Assembly (NCBI GenBank): GCA_956465555.1
Contig: OY101116.1
Location: 2,666,001 to 2,730,000 of the forward strand
Length of the DNA stretch: 64,000 bases
Source of the DNA: Nitzschia sp. pyKryTriq1
Taxonomy: Eukaryota; Bacillariophyta; Bacillariophyceae; Bacillariales; Bacillariaceae
Direction: 5' to 3'
Shown: piece by piece, positions 48,858 through 59,411 of the stretch
Numbering within the stretch: the first letter of the stretch is position 1
Layout of the letters: every line of letters begins with the position of its first letter
Position numbers and translations under genes: made by a program
Notes under the pieces: model-generated
What the model was told of the DNA's origin: nothing
Databases searched by the model: none
The model's input: the letters and a program-made list of their open reading frames with translations, nothing else

Positions 48858-50273
48858 ATGGGAAAATCGAAAATCAACTCCAAATCGTCAGGAGAAGAAT
48901 CATCGATTCCTCTTTCGCTGATAGACGAGACCCTAGTAGGAAATGCCGAAACGGAGCCACTGCTCGCAGTGCCTCAAGATCCAAAATACATCTACCCTCT
49001 TTCAGCGTTTCCACCTTTGTCGACCTTTGACTTATCTATTACATTCCCAGCCCTGGTGATCCCTGCCCGTCAAATCCCCGAGTTGAGAAAGAGGTTGTTG
49101 CATGTGCTTCTACAACGTGCCAAGCTGAAGGTTGTTTATGCACTGGAAGACAAAGATCCTGTACCTAACGATGGGGAACGGAGTCGATTCCGAAAAATGG
49201 TTTTGGTGGATCAGCCGGATGTTTTCAGTGATTCTCAGCTAGATTTGTTGCTTCAAAATCACCCCAATGATTTTTGTCGAGCCACCCATACAGTGACTGC
49301 AGGCTACGAGGACTGGACGGTAGAGCAAGTCCTTCGACGGATTCTTCCCGTCAAGGAGGTCCCTTCGGCATTTGAAATCATTGGGCATCTGGCGCATATT
49401 AATCTGCGAGACGAATTGCTGCCGTTCAAGTACATGGTTGGTAAGGCTTTATTGGACAAGAACTCTCCACGCATAAAAACTGTAGTCAACAAACTTGGAA
49501 CGATCGAGACTGAATTTCGGACCTTTGGAATGGAAGTCATCGCAGGAAATCAAGAAGAGGGATGGAGTCGTGTTACCGTTCGGGAAGAGGGGTGTATATA
49601 CGAACTAGACTTTAGAAAAGTCTACTGGAACTCGCGCCTCGGAGGAGAACACAGGCGGTTGGTGGAACTTATTCAAAATGAAGCCAAAAGCTCCAAATCA
49701 CCCATTATTGTGGCGGACTTGATGGCAGGCATTGGCCCATTTGCTGTCCCTCTGACAAGCAAATCAAATGGCAATGCTGTTCATGTGTACGCCAATGACT
49801 TGAATCCCTCATCGTATGACTCCCTGGTCATCAATTGCAAGAAGAACAAATGCAAAAATTTACACTGCTACAATATGGACGGACGGGCTTTCTGTCACGA
49901 ACTACAGGACAAGGGTATTGACTTTCACCATGTTCTTATGAATCTTCCAGCAACAGCGCCAGAATTCTTGGATGCGTTTCAAGGATTCACTGGAAAGACC
50001 CTCCCCCGGATTCATGTGCACTGTTTTAGTAAAAAGGATTCTGCCGAATCGGAACGTGAGACGATCGACCGCTGTGCCAAAGCCCTGGGGGTGTCGCTGG
50101 ACATTGGCATTTCGAAGGTGGTTGTTCATACCGTGCGCAATGTGGCTCCCAACAAAAACATGTACTGCGTTAGTTTCAACCTTCCCGAAAGTGTCCGAGC
50201 TTTGCCTCGTACTCAGATCGGGAGCCGAAGTTTCTCGGAAGAACCCGAGTCCAAGAAAACAAAACTAAGCTAA
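48858..50273 (+). CDS. TRM5: tRNA (guanine-37-N1) methyltransferase Trm5
   Basis: The 471-aa protein methylates G37 next to the anticodon, which prevents frameshifting. The D1-D2 region is visible as PSAFEIIGHLAHINLRDE and VVNKLGTIETEFRTFGMEV. The N1-type signature VYWNSRLGGEHRRL precedes the SAM-binding motif VADLMAGIGPFAVP at about residue 291. The catalytic NLP loop is MNLPATAPEFLDAF. The tail KVVVHTVRNVAPNKNMYCVS is typical. Eukaryotic Trm5 acts in the nucleus and mitochondrion; the N-terminus here is Ser/Lys-rich without a clear presequence. Intronless. Confidence 0.94.
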   Translation: MGKSKINSKSSGEESSIPLSLIDETLVGNAETEPLLAVPQDPKYIYPLSAFPPLSTFDLSITFPALVIPARQIPELRKRLLHVLLQRAKLKVVYALEDKDPVPNDGERSRFRKMVLVDQPDVFSDSQLDLLLQNHPNDFCRATHTVTAGYEDWTVEQVLRRILPVKEVPSAFEIIGHLAHINLRDELLPFKYMVGKALLDKNSPRIKTVVNKLGTIETEFRTFGMEVIAGNQEEGWSRVTVREEGCIYELDFRKVYWNSRLGGEHRRLVELIQNEAKSSKSPIIVADLMAGIGPFAVPLTSKSNGNAVHVYANDLNPSSYDSLVINCKKNKCKNLHCYNMDGRAFCHELQDKGIDFHHVLMNLPATAPEFLDAFQGFTGKTLPRIHVHCFSKKDSAESERETIDRCAKALGVSLDIGISKVVVHTVRNVAPNKNMYCVSFNLPESVRALPRTQIGSRSFSEEPESKKTKLS

Positions 50274-50360
50274 ATATAACGGTACAATCAATGGTTGAAC
50301 TCACTCAGAAAGTCTATTGTTTATAATCAAAATTGTTGTCCTGGTATGTGGACTTGCCCT

Positions 50361-51101
50361 CTACAAGGGTATGCAGTTCCCATCATCATCGTACTGTACG
50401 CGACACTCGCCGTTCGTGTATGTTCGGAGTACCTGTTTGAATTCGGCAAACATATTCCTGTTGATCTTTCGTTCTTCCACCAGTCCTGTCTCGGGATGAT
50501 AAATGTGGCCGAATGGCAGTGATGGTACCCCTAAGCCTTTGTGGAGGTACGCGTTGTCCTTGAGAACCGGAACTTCCACGAATTTGACATCCGGAAAGTC
50601 TCGGGGCAACCGCCGGAAACTGGCTTCAATCGCCTTGCACGATTTGCACCAAGGTGCGTAGAAACGCACGCAAACTATCTGGTCTCTAACATCCGCGACT
50701 TCCTTTTTGTATTGCTGAATATCCAATACTTCGTTCACCTTGGGGGGTGCTTTTGGGGCAACGGAACTCAGCTCTACCTCCCTCTTCCGCAGACCCAGAC
50801 GAGCCCGGAGGTTTGGGATGAAGCCTCCGTTTTCAGACGGAATCCAGTCGTCGCTGTTATCGTCATCGCTTCCTCCCTTCTTCTTTTCGTCGCCTTTCAT
50901 GGGTGGATCTAGAACAACCCGAAGCGCCGTGCTTGGAAGCGGTGTTTGTTGCGTCGTTGCTACAGCGGCAGTTCGACACGGAACACCGGCAGCAGAGAAT
51001 CCTCTGGAAGGATGAGATGTCGGCAGGAAGGCTGAGCTAAGGGTTAGCAAAAGATTCCCTATCAGAAAGAAAGATTTGAAATGGGGCAGTGAATGCATCA
51101 T
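50361..51101 (-). CDS. Plastid-targeted thioredoxin-like protein (WCKSC)
   Basis: The 246-aa protein has a hydrophobic N-terminus ending SSA|FLPTS (residues 24-25), the diatom plastid cleavage pattern. A linker with a Lys/Asp-rich segment follows. The thioredoxin fold starts near residue 125 with the active site APWCKSCKAI (C152, C155). The canonical thioredoxin site is WCGPC, so Lys-Ser replaces Gly-Pro and should change redox potential and partner choice. The conserved cis-Pro is in GVPSLPFGHIY. Related atypical plastid thioredoxins include the ACHT and WCRKC groups; I cannot assign it to one. Intronless. Confidence 0.88.
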   Translation of the reverse strand: MMHSLPHFKSFFLIGNLLLTLSSAFLPTSHPSRGFSAAGVPCRTAAVATTQQTPLPSTALRVVLDPPMKGDEKKKGGSDDDNSDDWIPSENGGFIPNLRARLGLRKREVELSSVAPKAPPKVNEVLDIQQYKKEVADVRDQIVCVRFYAPWCKSCKAIEASFRRLPRDFPDVKFVEVPVLKDNAYLHKGLGVPSLPFGHIYHPETGLVEERKINRNMFAEFKQVLRTYTNGECRVQYDDDGNCIPL

Positions 51102-53614
51102 TCTATCGGAATAATCGAAAGTGGAATAAAAACAGACAGCGGGGTCCGCAAGAACGCAAGAATGTACAGAATGAATCTCACAACTCTACTTTTCCAATCT
51201 CCTTGATCAAGAGCAGAGTGGTGAGTATTGACACGAAGATTGTATCCCACAACGAGTTGTGTTGTGAAAAGAATTGAAACGATTCTTTATGGTGATATGA
51301 TGTTTTTCGTTTGATGGCGTTGTTCCAAAAACCAACTGCATCATCATTCCAATCATCACAATTCTTTGATGGCAAACTGAACGGCAAACGTGTTTCTGTG
51401 CGTGTGACGCAAGAGGTCGGTGATTGACTGACTGGCGGTTGGCGTTCTTCTCCCGTTCTTCGATGCTTCTTTTTCGATGATACCGTTATTCTTCTCTTCT
51501 CCTTGCAACAACACGGTATGTACCGGTACGGTACGCCTACTGTTCTCGTACGAGTGCAAGTACAGTACCGGTACAGCAGCGGACCCCTTGAGCGTTGAGG
51601 CGAATCAAACCAGAGAACGCGTCTGTCCGCCGACAACATAATTCTTCTTCCAGCAGGGAGAGAACCCTTCTCTGCGAGTGGTAAAGTGACGCGCGAAATA
51701 AGGAATAATCGGAGTTGAGCAGATCTTTTGGCCGAACGCTTGCTGCTCCCCAAGCCACAGAAAATCTTTCGCAAACAACGTGCGCGCATGCATGCATGCC
51801 CGCACTTGTGGTCGTGGATCCAACTTGGCTTTGTTTGTGGTTCGTTTCTTTCTTCTTTGTCCTTGGATCGGCGGCGCATACGTCAGTCTTTATCTGAAAA
51901 ATACGTTTGGCAGATAAAAAAAGGTGTTTAGTAACCGAATGATGTGTCTGTGCACAATTTTGGTGAGTCCATCGGGTCAGAAAGATCGGCAACTTGAATT
52001 GATGAGATATTTTCGATCACATTTTTGAAATGCCGATGCCATCAATTCGAACATTGGCAACTCAATCGCAATGTTAGAACCACCAACCAACATTCTTCTC
52101 ATTTTGTCCATGAAAGGACACATCAATGCTTGGAAAACCTTGCATACCATCAGATAGCAGCGCGAAATGCTCGTAGTTCTTCAGAATTGGATATGGACAC
52201 GTCGAGGCATGCGTAGAATCTCCATACATAGGTCTTTCGTCCCTCATTGTGTGCATTGACTTCGTCCTTCTCTTCGTATTTATCACCAGTCGCTGCCTTG
52301 GTACTGTTTCGAACTTAATAATGCCATAGGTTTTGGTGTGCGTGTGTGATCAACCCAAAGTGCATGCAGCAGCTACTATCACCTTTTAGGGTCCCAAGAC
52401 GAGGTTTACCCCTATTCCATATTGCGATCGTCTCGATGATGAAACAACAATCAATTTCGTTGGATGGTATGAGCATCACAGAAGCGAGAGTCTTGACTTT
52501 GGCCTTGTTAAACGAATTCACATCTTCACTTCCAGAAGTAAATGTGGAAAAGTAACTTAGGATCCAACAGGTGCAACGACTCTCCACTACTACCTTTTGC
52601 CACAGCAGGACAGAACGATGTGCCAACGGCTTTCAATGGAGGATCCATCTCCATGATTTGCTATTCGGCAATTCGTTTGTTCTGAAGTAGAAAGAAAGGT
52701 GGTGTTGTTCTTTTTCGTATTGCGCGAGGACTGTCTCATGTATTATTCTTTGGACTTACCAGGACTGGTGGACGTAGTACTATAGTCTCATTTGGGTCTA
52801 GTCCAAGACCTGATCGGAGGAAAGGAGGACAACCTTTATTGACGTCAAAGAATGGGAGATAAATACTCATAGATAACTTCGCTTTAGAATACGGAGGGCT
52901 TGCTTTGGCCCGCCAAAGTTTCTGCCCACAAGTAGGACCTACGGTACAGTACGGCCTTCCAACTCGTCTGCGCTACTCTCATGCTCATACTGGTACCAGT
53001 CCTGCCAGGAAACTGGTTAACTGGATGGCTTGGAAGGACCATTAGCCATCAATCTTATCTAGTGTCGGGCTGTTTCCTTCGGAATTACGAGTATAATTGA
53101 CTTGACCTAGTTTGTAAACCTGTGTCCTGCTTGGTGATTTCAGAACAGGTCTCATTCATCGCCTGTTTTGATCAAATCCCACCCGCTCTCGCACACCCAG
53201 GAGAATGCAACATTCTTTAAAGTTGAACGTCAGTACTTGTACCGGTATGGATTTCGTGTTTCAAGGCTTCCGCGAACTATCATTAGAGTAAGAATTGAAC
53301 GCTTCTACATGAATACTTTTAAAAAGCAAAATAGCATTTACAGGAGGTTAGTAAATTACAGTAGCGTAACTAAGCAACAGTCGAGATGTTGGCATCACAG
53401 CAGGTGAATCACTTCCTTCGGTGACTTTTAATTCGTCTTAGAGCCATCAAGAAGCTGGAGGGTTGATGAAGGATGTGTAGGCTGCGCAGCCAGGAAGATA
53501 TTGACTGTCTTGTGGAATTTGGATAAATTCAAAGGAGAGTAATGGAGGTAATATGGTAGCGGGAAGATGGAGGGATGGGAGAGAGATTCTCGAAGTATCG
53601 TTGTCGCGGAAGTT
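51102..53614. other. Gene-poor region, about 2.5 kb
   Basis: No gene is supported. Short open frames at 51178-51992 and 52016-52626 overlap on both strands. A minus-strand stretch within 52074-52286 (ILKNYEHFALLSDGMQG) has a protein-like look and may be a relic. A TGACGTCA palindrome is at 52840-52847. GTAC-rich motifs occur at 52940-53005 and 53232-53248. Confidence 0.5.
51515..51576. repeat. GTAC-rich palindromic cluster
   Basis: Repeats of GTACCGGTAC, the palindrome CTCGTACGAG and AGTACCGGTACA lie in about 60 bp, upstream of the thioredoxin gene (about 420 bp from its ATG). Confidence 0.7.
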
Positions 53615-54451
53615 CTAGAAGAAGTCGCCTAGAACATCGTCGACAGTGTCAGCTGCTTTTGCCCATTCCAGCTCGGCCTCATCGTTTGCACCCTTGGGCG
53701 CGGTAGGAGCTTGGAAGGCAAGGCTGTCCGAGGAGACAGCGTAAGGCAGACTTGGGTTGACTTCGACGGTCTGGTTGTCATCGAGATCGACAAACCAGCC
53801 AAATGATTCTTTTTTGGGATTCTCGGGAACGGACGCTTGCCGGACCAAGTTCACTCGAGTTAGCCCTGCGTGGCAGGAAGAATCACTCACAGTAGCTGGA
53901 AGACTTGGGAACGCGATCTTAGCCACGTTTTCCACAGTAGACTTGGGTGCATTCGAGCAGCAACCGGAATCGGATGGATCCGATACACAGCTAAGCTGGA
54001 ACTGCAGCGAGTCTTCATTGCGTCTCAACATAGAGTTTGCAGGGCGATCCGAGACTCGGAAAAACTCGTTAATACCTTTTGGAGAAACAACAGCGCCCAG
54101 TCTTGAGAGATTCTTTGCGGAGCTTTGCACTCGGCCGAGGCACTTCTTGAGGGAGGTGCGACTCTTCTTGGAAGGACCACATAAGTACATGTGTTGGGAT
54201 GAAGACGACTCCTCGTCTGACGAGATAAGATCGGAACCTCGCTTGGGCTTTGAGGGGGTGTCCGTTGTGTCGCTGACTTTAGCGACGTCTGCGAACAAAC
54301 CGGTGAGGAAGTCCGAATTGTATGATGAAATGTTCACCACATTATTGGGATCTCGGATAGAGCGCTTCTTGAGAGAAAAGCGGACTCCTTCGGTGTGTCC
54401 TCCTAGGGAAGACATGAAATTATTACCCTTCACTAGCGAATCTTGGGTCAT
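53615..54451 (-). CDS. Unknown disordered protein with FGWFVDLD motif
   Basis: The first ATG is 54451 (MTQDSLVKGNNF, 278 aa); the frame extends a little further without ATG. I know no domain. Two segments stand out: KESFGWFVDLDDN near residue 215, and the C-terminal acidic helix ELEWAKAADTVDDVLGDFF. The rest is Ser-rich with a basic GPSKKSRTSLKKCL stretch, a plausible nuclear signal. Short conserved-looking motifs in disordered sequence suggest a regulatory protein that binds a partner. Intronless. Confidence 0.65.
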   Translation of the reverse strand: MTQDSLVKGNNFMSSLGGHTEGVRFSLKKRSIRDPNNVVNISSYNSDFLTGLFADVAKVSDTTDTPSKPKRGSDLISSDEESSSSQHMYLCGPSKKSRTSLKKCLGRVQSSAKNLSRLGAVVSPKGINEFFRVSDRPANSMLRRNEDSLQFQLSCVSDPSDSGCCSNAPKSTVENVAKIAFPSLPATVSDSSCHAGLTRVNLVRQASVPENPKKESFGWFVDLDDNQTVEVNPSLPYAVSSDSLAFQAPTAPKGANDEAELEWAKAADTVDDVLGDFF

Positions 54452-55482
54452 CGTTTCAAACAAAAGTGATAATTACCTGTCTGGAACGAAATTTGCGGAA
54501 GCGATCTAACGGGCAACAGTAGCAACAACGAGGGGAGAGGTAGTAGGACGGATAAAACCTGCTTGTCCTTTCAATTCGACCTTTCCAACGCGTCTTTGCT
54601 TGTTATGCTTTTCAGTTTCGCTTTCATCAAAACTCTGAGATCCTCCTCAATAAATCTAGAGGCTCTTCTCGCGTCTCTTCTGGAGTTTCTCACCGACCCG
54701 CCCTGTCCAACCTAAATTCTCGTGTCTTTTTGACGGGACACTGTAGCAATACTCGAAAGGGAATCCTACGAAGTCCAACGTGTGTGCAAATGCGGTAGAA
54801 TCCTACGACAAACAACGGCCACGCACCTGTGCTAAATTTTTAGATTAACCCCTTGGTGTCTGCCGACATTTGGCTTGTAACCAATCGCTTCTCGCTGCAA
54901 AGCCAGACCAGCTGCCGAACACAAAGAAGGCTGTGAAGAAGACATGAATTACTGCCCCTCTAAGTAGGTAAGAACTATACTTATGGGAATGATTACCACG
55001 TCAGTGAAACGATTTTGACAGTGATAGGATTCTTGAATGCATGCCCTCGCTCCCTCGCGGGGTCGTGCAATCACGTTCAGATTCCAGTGCAGTAGATTTG
55101 TACAGGTACCAGTAGCATGCATGCATTGGCGGAACAGCTCGACATAATCGTGCGTCTGTCTCGCTCTCTAGTACTTGTAGTGGACATGGTTATTATTTAT
55201 GGGGAGCGTTTTCTACTTTCAGATAATATTTCAATAGTTATTATATGGAACGTATTCGATAGCTTCCCTGGCTTCCCCGCCAAGACGACGCAAAAAAAAC
55301 CAATGGCCCAGAATTGTCGACGTGGCGTTCAATGTGTTCCTCGCCCTCACGCACTTCATTCTTCACTAAACTACAATGGAAAGCAAAATTTGAGTTCTTT
55401 AAGTAAAAGGAGAACAACGAGTCTTTGTCATGTTCTCTCTTTCTTCGCGCCCGCCCGCCCACGCACAGGTCAATTCATTCTA
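54452..55482. other. Intergenic region
   Basis: About 1 kb with no supported gene. A GTACAGGTACC motif is at about 55100, and ATGCATGC simple palindromes near 55116-55125. Confidence 0.5.
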
Positions 55483-55490
55483 CCGGTACC

Positions 55491-56304
55491 CAGGGGTCCA
55501 TAGCTCAGATGGGGTATGAAGCTTCGAGCTCCTGCGCGCAAATTCACTAAGAGTGCTTTCAACCATGTTAGGCCCGGACCTTGCGGGCTATCGCGTGTTT
55601 TCTCGTGTTGTACGATTCGCTAGATAACACCGTAGTGAAAAATTATCTCCGGATTACGGTCGGAACACGCACTATTTCCAACGCGACACAACGTGCACAT
55701 CCACATCTGCCCACGTGATAACACGTGTTGTAGTGTCTACTTGTCCGGCAATGGATCACTATCACCAAATTCAACGATTGACGTTACGAATCGTCTAAGT
55801 ATGTTTTGGTGGAGTGTGCTGTTCAAGAGTATGACCTCCAGAGCTGTTTATGATCATTTCAGAGCTGGCCCATTTTACATAGTGATATCGCGAAACAGGC
55901 CGATTTTACATAGAAAAAATCTCTCGCGATATTACTATGTAAAATGGGCCAAGCTCTGAAATGATCCTAAACAGCTCTGAAGGTCATACTCTTGAACAGC
56001 ACACTCCACCTAAACATACTTAGACGATTCGTAACGTCAATCGTTGAATTTGGTGATAGTGATCCATTGCCGGACAGGTAGATACTACAACACGTGTTAT
56101 CACGTGGGCAGAGTGGATGTGCACGTTGTGTCGCGTTGGAAATAGTGCGTGTTCCGACCGTAATCCGGAGATAATTTTTCACTACGGTGTTATCTAGCGA
56201 ATCGTACAACACGAGAAAACACGCGATATGCTGCGAGGTCCGGGCCTAACATGGATGAGAGCGAAGGGCGAAGCTTCATACCCCATCTGAGCTATGGACC
56301 CCTG
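55491..56304. mobile_element. Non-autonomous hAT-like fold-back element
   Basis: Two long inverted arms meet in the middle: the inner parts (about 55571-55885 against 55925-56238) are nearly identical in reverse complement, and the outer 35 bp are too. The ends read CAGGGGTCCATAGCTCAG... and its complement ...GGACCCCTG, the CAGGG/CCCTG type of hAT transposons. An 8-bp direct repeat CCGGTACC flanks it (55483-55490 and 56305-56312), the hAT target-site length. The outer arms differ over about 15-40 bp, just inside the ends. No transposase is encoded; the two short frames in the arms are mirror copies. Transcripts would form a hairpin of several hundred base pairs. Confidence 0.88.
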
Positions 56305-56312
56305 CCGGTACC

Positions 56313-57722
56313 TGGTACAGTATGAGTTCAAACCAAGTAGTGTCGCGACGTAACAAAAATCGTAGAAAATGTACCAAAGCCTACGTGCGAAATTTTTAGC
56401 GGACTCGACACTACAAGTACTGTACTTGTTGCATCTTTTTTATGAATTTACTGTCTTGACAATGGTGCTCACATTACTCCAGCTGGGGGGCTGAAATTCG
56501 GCTGAATTAGTTCTGTTACAGCGCGGGACACTACTTGTGTTAAACCCGTACATACCGGTACTTGTACATTCTTACCCCGGAAATACAACCGAAGTAGTAC
56601 TTCCTGGTAGCATGCCCACGCGGTCTACGTGCGGGCACCATGCAATTGAATAGTAGGTTCGCTCTCGTGTAATGTCACATTTGCGCCTGGCACGAAATGG
56701 TACAAGATACAACCAAAAGTAGCACTCGGAATTGTATAATTTCAATGAAAATACAACTGGCACCACGCTAATAATATCACAAAATGGAACTGCTCGCTTC
56801 TCATAAAAAGAAGGAAGAATACGACCCCTAAAGCGCATTCTGCGGCGCGGCATTATTTTGATACCCGCACGAGTAGAGGACTCTAGTACTAGAGAGAATA
56901 GGCAACATCAAGCAAGAGGAAAAGGGCGAAGATCGAGGCAAGGAGGAAGAAGAGGAAAAATCGCAGTAGTTTACAATGATTAGTATTATAGATGCGTACG
57001 AGCATACATTTTTGGATACGGGTACACGATTACAGCATATGCTCCAGTAACTAGACCGTAAATTTTCCAACTATTCCAGTCCTACGAGTCCGGCGGAAGA
57101 AGACTAGCAGAAGCGGTGAGCGGAGCGTGCCGCGGTTCGTACTGTAGCGGTACAGTAACACGTATGTACGGTGTACCTACACGAGCATCCCGGGGATCAG
57201 TGCGACGGCCAGACCATCAACGAATGGTGGCTGGTGGCTGGCGCAGGCGCGAAGCAGCCCTCAACTCTCTCGGACATTATCGACCGATGAACATTAGTAT
57301 ATAGTATTTCAAATTCGTTGGCCTAAGACCCTACTCCACTTCGAACTGCGTAGCCATTCTCTGTCTTTCGGGTTAGCCTTTGGTATATCACCTTGCCTCG
57401 TTCAAAGGTGTAAGGGATGGTGGTTGCAATGGGTTTGCTGCCAAAAGCGTAGGGATGTCAAATTCGTGATCCTTTTTGGAGACAATCACTGATTCCGTCA
57501 AGAGAAGAATTCTTACACACGGAACGCTTGTGAGGGCTACGGCCTTGTTTCTTTATTCGAGTCCCCAAGCACCGTGACTTTTAAAACAAATAATCGTCTA
57601 GAAAGTTACGACGATTGATCCCTCATATTACATCTCTTCAACGATCACTGTACCTATCATTTTTCAACGCACAAATAAATTCGCCAATCTCTGTCGGATA
57701 AAATGAAAAATTAACTGGATTA
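56313..57722. other. Intergenic region
   Basis: No gene supported. GTAGTGTCG at about 56337 and CGACACTAC at about 56415 form a short inverted repeat with 60-70 bp between. GTAC-rich motifs are at 56545-56565 and about 57130-57175. Confidence 0.5.
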
Positions 57723-58790
57723 TTAGACGGGAGGAGGTAACGCCAGCATCTGTCCTTTAAAGTGGAACAACGTGACCGCCCCAAAGAAGATAACATAGTT
57801 TCGCGCTACAATCACAATCCCCAGTCCTCTGCGAAGAATAGAATTGGGGCCAATAGTGCTTTCGTAGATTTTTTCCATTTTTGTAGGCTCTTTCTGCTTC
57901 TTATTCAAGAATCCAGGCTTGACAGATGGTTTGGCAAGAGTGCCCCCCCTGGACGGAGACGATTCACCACCTGCTCGGGCCAAAGTCATGGATATCTTTC
58001 GAAGATTTTCAAGAGCAGTCGCCTTGCGCTGACTTGTCTTGTTCAGAATTTCATAAAGCTCCTCACGCTGATCTTTGGGTGATGGTTTATAAGTGATCTT
58101 CAGAGTAACTGTACAAACTGGGACGATTGGTTCTGCCGTCGCCGTCGCCTCCGCCGAATCTTCCTTTGATTGCTCCGTGCTTTCAGCTCTTGAAGGTTCC
58201 GTGGATGATGATTCCGCTACAATGGCTACAGGAAGTTCTGTCACGTATTCTTCCTTCACTTCCATGGGATCGATGGCACAAATCGGAGCAACATCGTGTG
58301 GGGTTGAGGATCCAAGTGGAATATCCGCATCTTTCGCAGAAACCGTCAGTGTCGCCATGGATGTTTCGACGCCCTTGAACATAGCAACCGAACCTTCTGG
58401 TGCAGGGTCGTTGTTGAGTGGATCGAAAATCTGACTGAGTGTAACTTCCTCGATTGGACTCGAAAGCTGCAAATGAACGATCGGTTTGGCTCCTTCGGGC
58501 AATCCTTCGACCTGGGGAAGAAACCGATTGTTTTATTAGCGCACCACAGACAGTCGTCCAAGCAAGGAAACCAGAAATTATAGCCTCAGGCAGCGGACGC
58601 ACTGTAGCATACCGCCACTGCACAACATTGCTCTCACCTTTAACAATACGACTTCCATCGAGTTTGGGTCATCCGCATTTCCCGCACCGCCAAGGCGACG
58701 AAGCGCAGCCTTGATCGACTGGATTTCCTTTTCGCATTTCATCACCTCCTCCCGCGCGGCGGCTTGTTCTCTGCTTGGATCGCCAGCCAT
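57723..58790 (-). CDS. Tail-anchored coiled-coil protein of unknown function (one intron)
   Basis: Exons 58790-58638 and 58511-57723 join across a 126-bp intron (GTGAGAG...CCCCAG), giving 313 aa; the junction makes VVLLKVEGLPEG. The N-terminus (REEVMKCEKEIQSIKAALRR) is coiled coil. The middle is acidic and Ser/Thr/Glu-rich. A Lys-rich block (KPGFLNKKQKEPTKMEK) precedes a C-terminal hydrophobic span (GLGIVIVARNYVIFFGAVTL) and a short PPP end, which suggests insertion into the ER or outer mitochondrial membrane by its tail. A segment KITYKPSPKDQREELYEILN looks ordered. Family unknown. Confidence 0.75.
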
Positions 58791-59154
58791 TGTAGTTAGA
58801 TCTATGTGGTGTTTTTGTCAACGCTACGCTCGTCTCGTCTTTCCAGTGCTTGTTCGAGGTGTTGTGTTGTTTTGCCTAGACTAGGGACCCTACTTCTTGT
58901 TGCTTGTTGCGTGGTCCGGTCGTCGCAGCACAGCACGCAGCGCGCCATGGTCAGATGTCAGACCAAGATAATCCTTCGCTCGCGCGTCGGTCTGCTTATT
59001 CGGGTCGCGGGTGGTCCGCGGTTTCCCGTCCATTGGAGTTCTAAGTTCTGATTGGCTGGTTAGTGTTAGACGGACAGACTATGTATTCGGTTTGGTCGAG
59101 AATCGAAAATCTTAGCTTTACTTTCCCGCCAATTCAAAAAGCTTCTCATCATCT

Positions 59155-59215
59155 ACCGTAGTACCGGTACTCGTACGGTACGAGTATGATACTGGTACTG
59201 TACCGGTGCGGTATG
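59155..59215. repeat. GTAC-rich palindromic cluster
   Basis: Contains ACTCGTAC-G-GTACGAGT (8-bp arms, one-base loop), GTACCGGTAC and TACTGTACCGGT within 60 bp, about 200-260 bp upstream of the carrier start codon. Confidence 0.75.
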
Positions 59216-59411
59216 AAGCCATCAACAAAAAATGGGCTCGATCGGCGCATCATCGTTCTCGGTGACAACACCCAACACCGATGATTCGAAAAGCCGAACG
59301 CGTCACTTGACATGTTGCTGCCAAGATAGAACGCAATCCGACAAAAATCAAGCAAGCAACGAAACCGCCCTTCCGAGTGACATCCTCCGTCGTCCTCCTC
59401 CAGTCATAATA

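Noticed and set aside
51178-51992. Minus-strand ORFs of 233 and 151 aa
   Set aside because: Overlapping frames, Arg/Cys/His-rich composition without any domain, and a GTAC cluster inside.
54884-54910. Sequence like the 5' end of U2 snRNA (ATCGCTTCTCG)
   Set aside because: The match stops after about 11 bases and nothing after it resembles U2.
55117-55503. ORF of 128 aa running into the left end of the fold-back element
   Set aside because: No domain; its end lies inside repeat DNA.
55693-56212. Mirror ORFs of 88 and 81 aa in the two arms of the palindrome
   Set aside because: They are the same sequence read from each inverted arm, without similarity to transposase or other protein.
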